A stretch of 64,000 nucleotides of DNA from an uncultured Paracoccaceae bacterium (GTDB taxonomy: Bacteria > Pseudomonadota > Alphaproteobacteria > Rhodobacterales > Rhodobacteraceae), in contig CANLND010000014.1 in the NCBI GenBank assembly GCA_947492585.1, forward strand, positions 1 through 64,000, written 5' to 3'. Every line of letters starts with the position of its first letter. Position 1 is the first letter of the stretch. The notes below the pieces were generated by a model. It made no database searches. It was not told the DNA's origin and was given only the letters and a program-made list of their open reading frames with translations. Of the stretch, positions 61,677 through 64,000 are shown one piece after another. The translations under genes and the position numbers were made by a program.

Positions 61677-62039
61677 CACGGTGATCTGTGGTTATGGGGC
61701 GCTGCTGGCGATCTTCTGCCGTATAATTGTGCAGCTATATCCTGTGTTTTACCACATATAATCAACTTTGGGCAGAAATGCGCGCATAATTCCATGAGGT
61801 TGGGCGCAGAACTGAGCATTTTAGGTCAAAATTCAATTTGGAAACCGGCCAGAAGCTGCAGGGCTGTTGTCTGCGTGGGCGCGGGCCACTAAAGGAGGGA
61901 GGCAGGAAGCCTGATCTTTCTTGATTGAACCGGATCCTTCAGGACGCGACGCGGTTTTTGCAAGGGAGACAGGGCCGTTTTCTGCATGCCTTTGGGGATC
62001 CCCCCGGTTGATTTTTACTGTCTATGGAACATTTTCCCG
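61677..62039. other. Non-coding spacer before the BY-kinase gene
   Basis: A 363-base stretch without a supported gene. It has an AT-rich segment around 61720-61800 (several TATAAT-like words) that probably holds the promoter of the kinase gene. A strong Shine-Dalgarno-like AAGGAGGGAGG near 61890 is not followed by a credible start. An in-frame ATG at 61986 would extend the kinase by 18 residues. Confidence 0.4.
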
Positions 62040-64000
62040 ATGAATGTACCCTCCGCGATTTCAAAGTCCCAGACATCCTCCGGCCCGATTGCCTCTCCGT
62101 CGCAGACCACGGCTGAGGATGAGGTTCTGGATCTTGGCGCCCTTTTAGCCACCCTGTGGCGCGGCAAATGGATCATTGCTGGGCTCACCACTGTGATGGT
62201 GCTCATGGGCGGGTATTACGCCTATGTGGCGGCGCCGCGTCTGTTCACCTCCAGCGCGGTGGTGATGCTGGAAACCAAACAAGAAGCGGTGGTGGACCTG
62301 CAAAGCGTGGTCACGGGATTGAGCGGTGACAGCACCGAGATCAACTCTGAACTTGAGGTGCTGCGCTCACGCGGGTTGATGGGGAAGGTGGTTGATAAGC
62401 TGAATCTGATCGACGACCCTGAGTTCAACGCAGATCTGGTGGCGCCGTCGGCTCTGGCGCAACTGAAAGAAACGATCAAATCGGCTGTGGGGGGCGGAAA
62501 TGCTCCGGCCCGCCCGGATGACATTGCGGCGCAGATGACCCGTGACAGCGTGATTTCGGCGCTGCTGGAGACCAGCCGGGTGCGCAATGTGCCCAGTAGT
62601 TTGGTGTATCAGGTGACGGTGACCACGGAATCGCCGCTGAAATCCGCCCGGATCGCCGACACCATTGTTGATCTTTATATTCTCAACCAGATTGAAGTGA
62701 AATTTGAGGCCACCGAACAGGCCACCACCTGGCTGGCGGATCGGGTGGCTGAGCTGCAAACAGAGCTGGAGACCACCGAAGCGGAGGTGAGCGCCTTTAA
62801 CAGCGCCACCACGTTGATTTCTCCGGAGGCGCTGCAGGCGCAGGAAATTCAGTTGAAGGATCTGCGCGAACGGATTGTTCTGGCAAAAACGGCAGATAAG
62901 ACAGCCGCGGCGCGTTTTGCCGCAATGTCAGCGGCCCAAACCCCCGATCAAAAGGTCGAGGTGAGCAACGATCCACAATTGCACCGTTTGCTGGCGCAGA
63001 TCGATGGGGCCCCCGAGGCGCAGGGTCAGTTTGATCTGGCCTTTCAGCGCCTGTTGGCCCGGTCGGCGCTAGAGGCGCGCCGGGCCCAGCAACAGGTGCA
63101 GGCTCTGAGCCTTTCCGAGACGGAGCTGACGGCCGAAATCACCCGTCAGAACAGCGATCTGATCACCCTGCAGCAGCTCACCCGTGAGGCCGAAGCGGTG
63201 CGTCTGCTTTACGAATATTTCCTGACCCGCCTGAAAGAGACCTCGGCACAGGAGGGCATTCAAAAAGCCGACAGCCGTTTGCTGTCGCGGGCGGTGGTGC
63301 CGGTGCTTCCCTCGGCGCCGCGTAAATCGCTGATCCTCGCCATGAGCGGCATATTGGGCCTGTTGATCAGCTCAGCTTTGGTCTTGGCGCGCGAAGCCTA
63401 TCGTACGGGGTATCGCTCGGCCGAAGAGCTGGAGCGTAAAACAGGCTATAGCGTGCTGGGGCAGATCCCGTTGCATCCAGTGGGCAACCGCAAGGCGTTT
63501 TTGGAATATCTGGCCCAAAAACCCTCGTCTGGGCTGGCGGAATCCCTGCGCAACCTGCGCACGTCCTTGATGTTGTCCAATGTGGACCAACCGCCGCAGG
63601 TGGTGATGTTAACCTCCTCACTGCCCGGCGAAGGTAAGACGACCAATGCAATGGCCCTGGCGCAAAACTTTTCCGGGGTTGGCAAAAAGGTATTGCTGAT
63701 CGAAGGCGACATCCGTCGCCGCACCCTGAGCGGTCTGGTGCAACAAAGCCAGGCCGGGGGCATCGTTGCGGTGCTGGCCGGCGAAAAGACACCACAAGAA
63801 GTGATTGCCCGCAGTGATCTGTTGGGCTGTGATGTACTGGCGTCGGAAGAGACCAGCGCCAATGCGGCGGATCTTTTTGCCTCGGAGCGGTTCAAAACGC
63901 TGTTGAAGGATCTGCGCGAGATCTATGATCTGATTGTGATTGATACGCCGCCGCTTTTGGCGGTGTCTGATGCACGCCTGATTGCTCCCAATACCGATGC
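62040..64000 (+). CDS. wzc: Wzc-type polysaccharide co-polymerase with BY-kinase domain (C-terminus cut by window edge)
   Basis: The frame is open from ATG 62040 to the window end (653 codons). Membrane helix 1 is at about 43-66 ([20 protein letters not shown]), followed by a Wzz domain ([41 protein letters not shown]) and periplasmic coiled coils (about 230-400). [10 protein letters not shown] precedes helix 2 (about 425-450). The cytoplasmic kinase has Walker [11 protein letters not shown] (about 526-535), Walker A' [10 protein letters not shown] (Glu where Asp is usual in the first position) and Walker [14 protein letters not shown]. The Tyr cluster lies outside the window. It controls chain length and export in the Wzx/Wzy system. 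The start is uncertain: the ribosome site is weak and an in-frame ATG exists at 61986. Confidence 0.9.
   Translation, partial: MNVPSAISKSQTSSGPIASPSQTTAEDEVLDLGALLATLWRGKWIIAGLTTVMVLMGGYYAYVAAPRLFTSSAVVMLETKQEAVVDLQSVVTGLSGDSTEINSELEVLRSRGLMGKVVDKLNLIDDPEFNADLVAPSALAQLKETIKSAVGGGNAPARPDDIAAQMTRDSVISALLETSRVRNVPSSLVYQVTVTTESPLKSARIADTIVDLYILNQIEVKFEATEQATTWLADRVAELQTELETTEAEVSAFNSATTLISPEALQAQEIQLKDLRERIVLAKTADKTAAARFAAMSAAQTPDQKVEVSNDPQLHRLLAQIDGAPEAQGQFDLAFQRLLARSALEARRAQQQVQALSLSETELTAEITRQNSDLITLQQLTREAEAVRLLYEYFLTRLKETSAQEGIQKADSRLLSRAVVPVLPSAPRKSLILAMSGILGLLISSALVLAREAYRTGYRSAEELERKTGYSVLGQIPLHPVGNRKAFLEYLAQKPSSGLAESLRNLRTSLMLSNVDQPPQVVMLTSSLPGEGKTTNAMALAQNFSGVGKKVLLIEGDIRRRTLSGLVQQSQAGGIVAVLAGEKTPQEVIARSDLLGCDVLASEETSANAADLFASERFKTLLKDLREIYDLIVIDTPPLLAVSDARLIAPNTD

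Noticed and set aside
61880-61990. Small gene after the strong Shine-Dalgarno-like AAGGAGGGAGG
   Set aside because: No start codon follows at a usable distance, and no open frame of meaningful length is present.

Overview
The window looks like part of an extrachromosomal replicon (plasmid or chromid) of a marine alphaproteobacterium, most likely of the Roseobacter group in the Rhodobacteraceae. This is inferred from the high-GC coding style, a RepA-type replication/partition module (repA divergent from parA-parB, with an iteron origin and a parS-like centromere), a DUF2793 protein, CtrA-like sites, and a very large load of surface-polysaccharide genes. Both ends are cut inside genes, so the replicon is longer than 64 kb. 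The layout recalls the RepA-type 'biofilm plasmids' described for Phaeobacter and relatives, but a rhamnose (rml) operon is not seen here. No insertion sequence, transposase, tRNA, rRNA or CRISPR array was found.

Left arm (1-34.6 kb). It opens with an RTX/beta-propeller protein and a DUF2793/peptidase G2 tail-fibre-like protein. An ABC-exported glycan locus follows. It holds an arabinose-5-phosphate isomerase (KdsD/KpsF), a WbpB/WbpE/WbpD-like set for a 2,3-diamino uronic acid, the complete ADP-heptose pathway (gmhA, hldE, gmhB, hldD), UDP-galactopyranose mutase with a GlfT-like galactofuranosyltransferase, several GT2 enzymes, two sulfotransferase-like proteins and a KpsT/KpsE/KpsM-like transporter. 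The most unusual genes are two giant proteins (1691 and about 1374 aa). Each fuses TPR repeats, a GT9 heptosyltransferase-like module and a GT4 module, but in opposite GT order.

Centre (34.6-39.2 kb). A TGTTTC-type parS cluster, parB and parA lie on the minus strand. Next comes an origin with three contiguous 22-bp iterons and a perfect DnaA box, then repA on the plus strand.

Right arm (39.2-64 kb). A CtrA-like site precedes a secreted parallel beta-helix protein. FemAB-like and GNAT-like transferases follow, then a Wzx/Wzy-type exopolysaccharide locus: initiating sugar transferase, flippase, Wzy-like polymerase, Wza-like export protein, a Wzc-like chain-length protein without a recognisable kinase P-loop, a true BY-kinase at the right edge, several glycosyltransferases, a sulfotransferase, a deacetylase, a GH-A-like glycosidase, and UDP-glucose dehydrogenase with UDP-glucuronate epimerase. 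The replicon thus appears to carry two separate surface-glycan systems on either side of its maintenance module.
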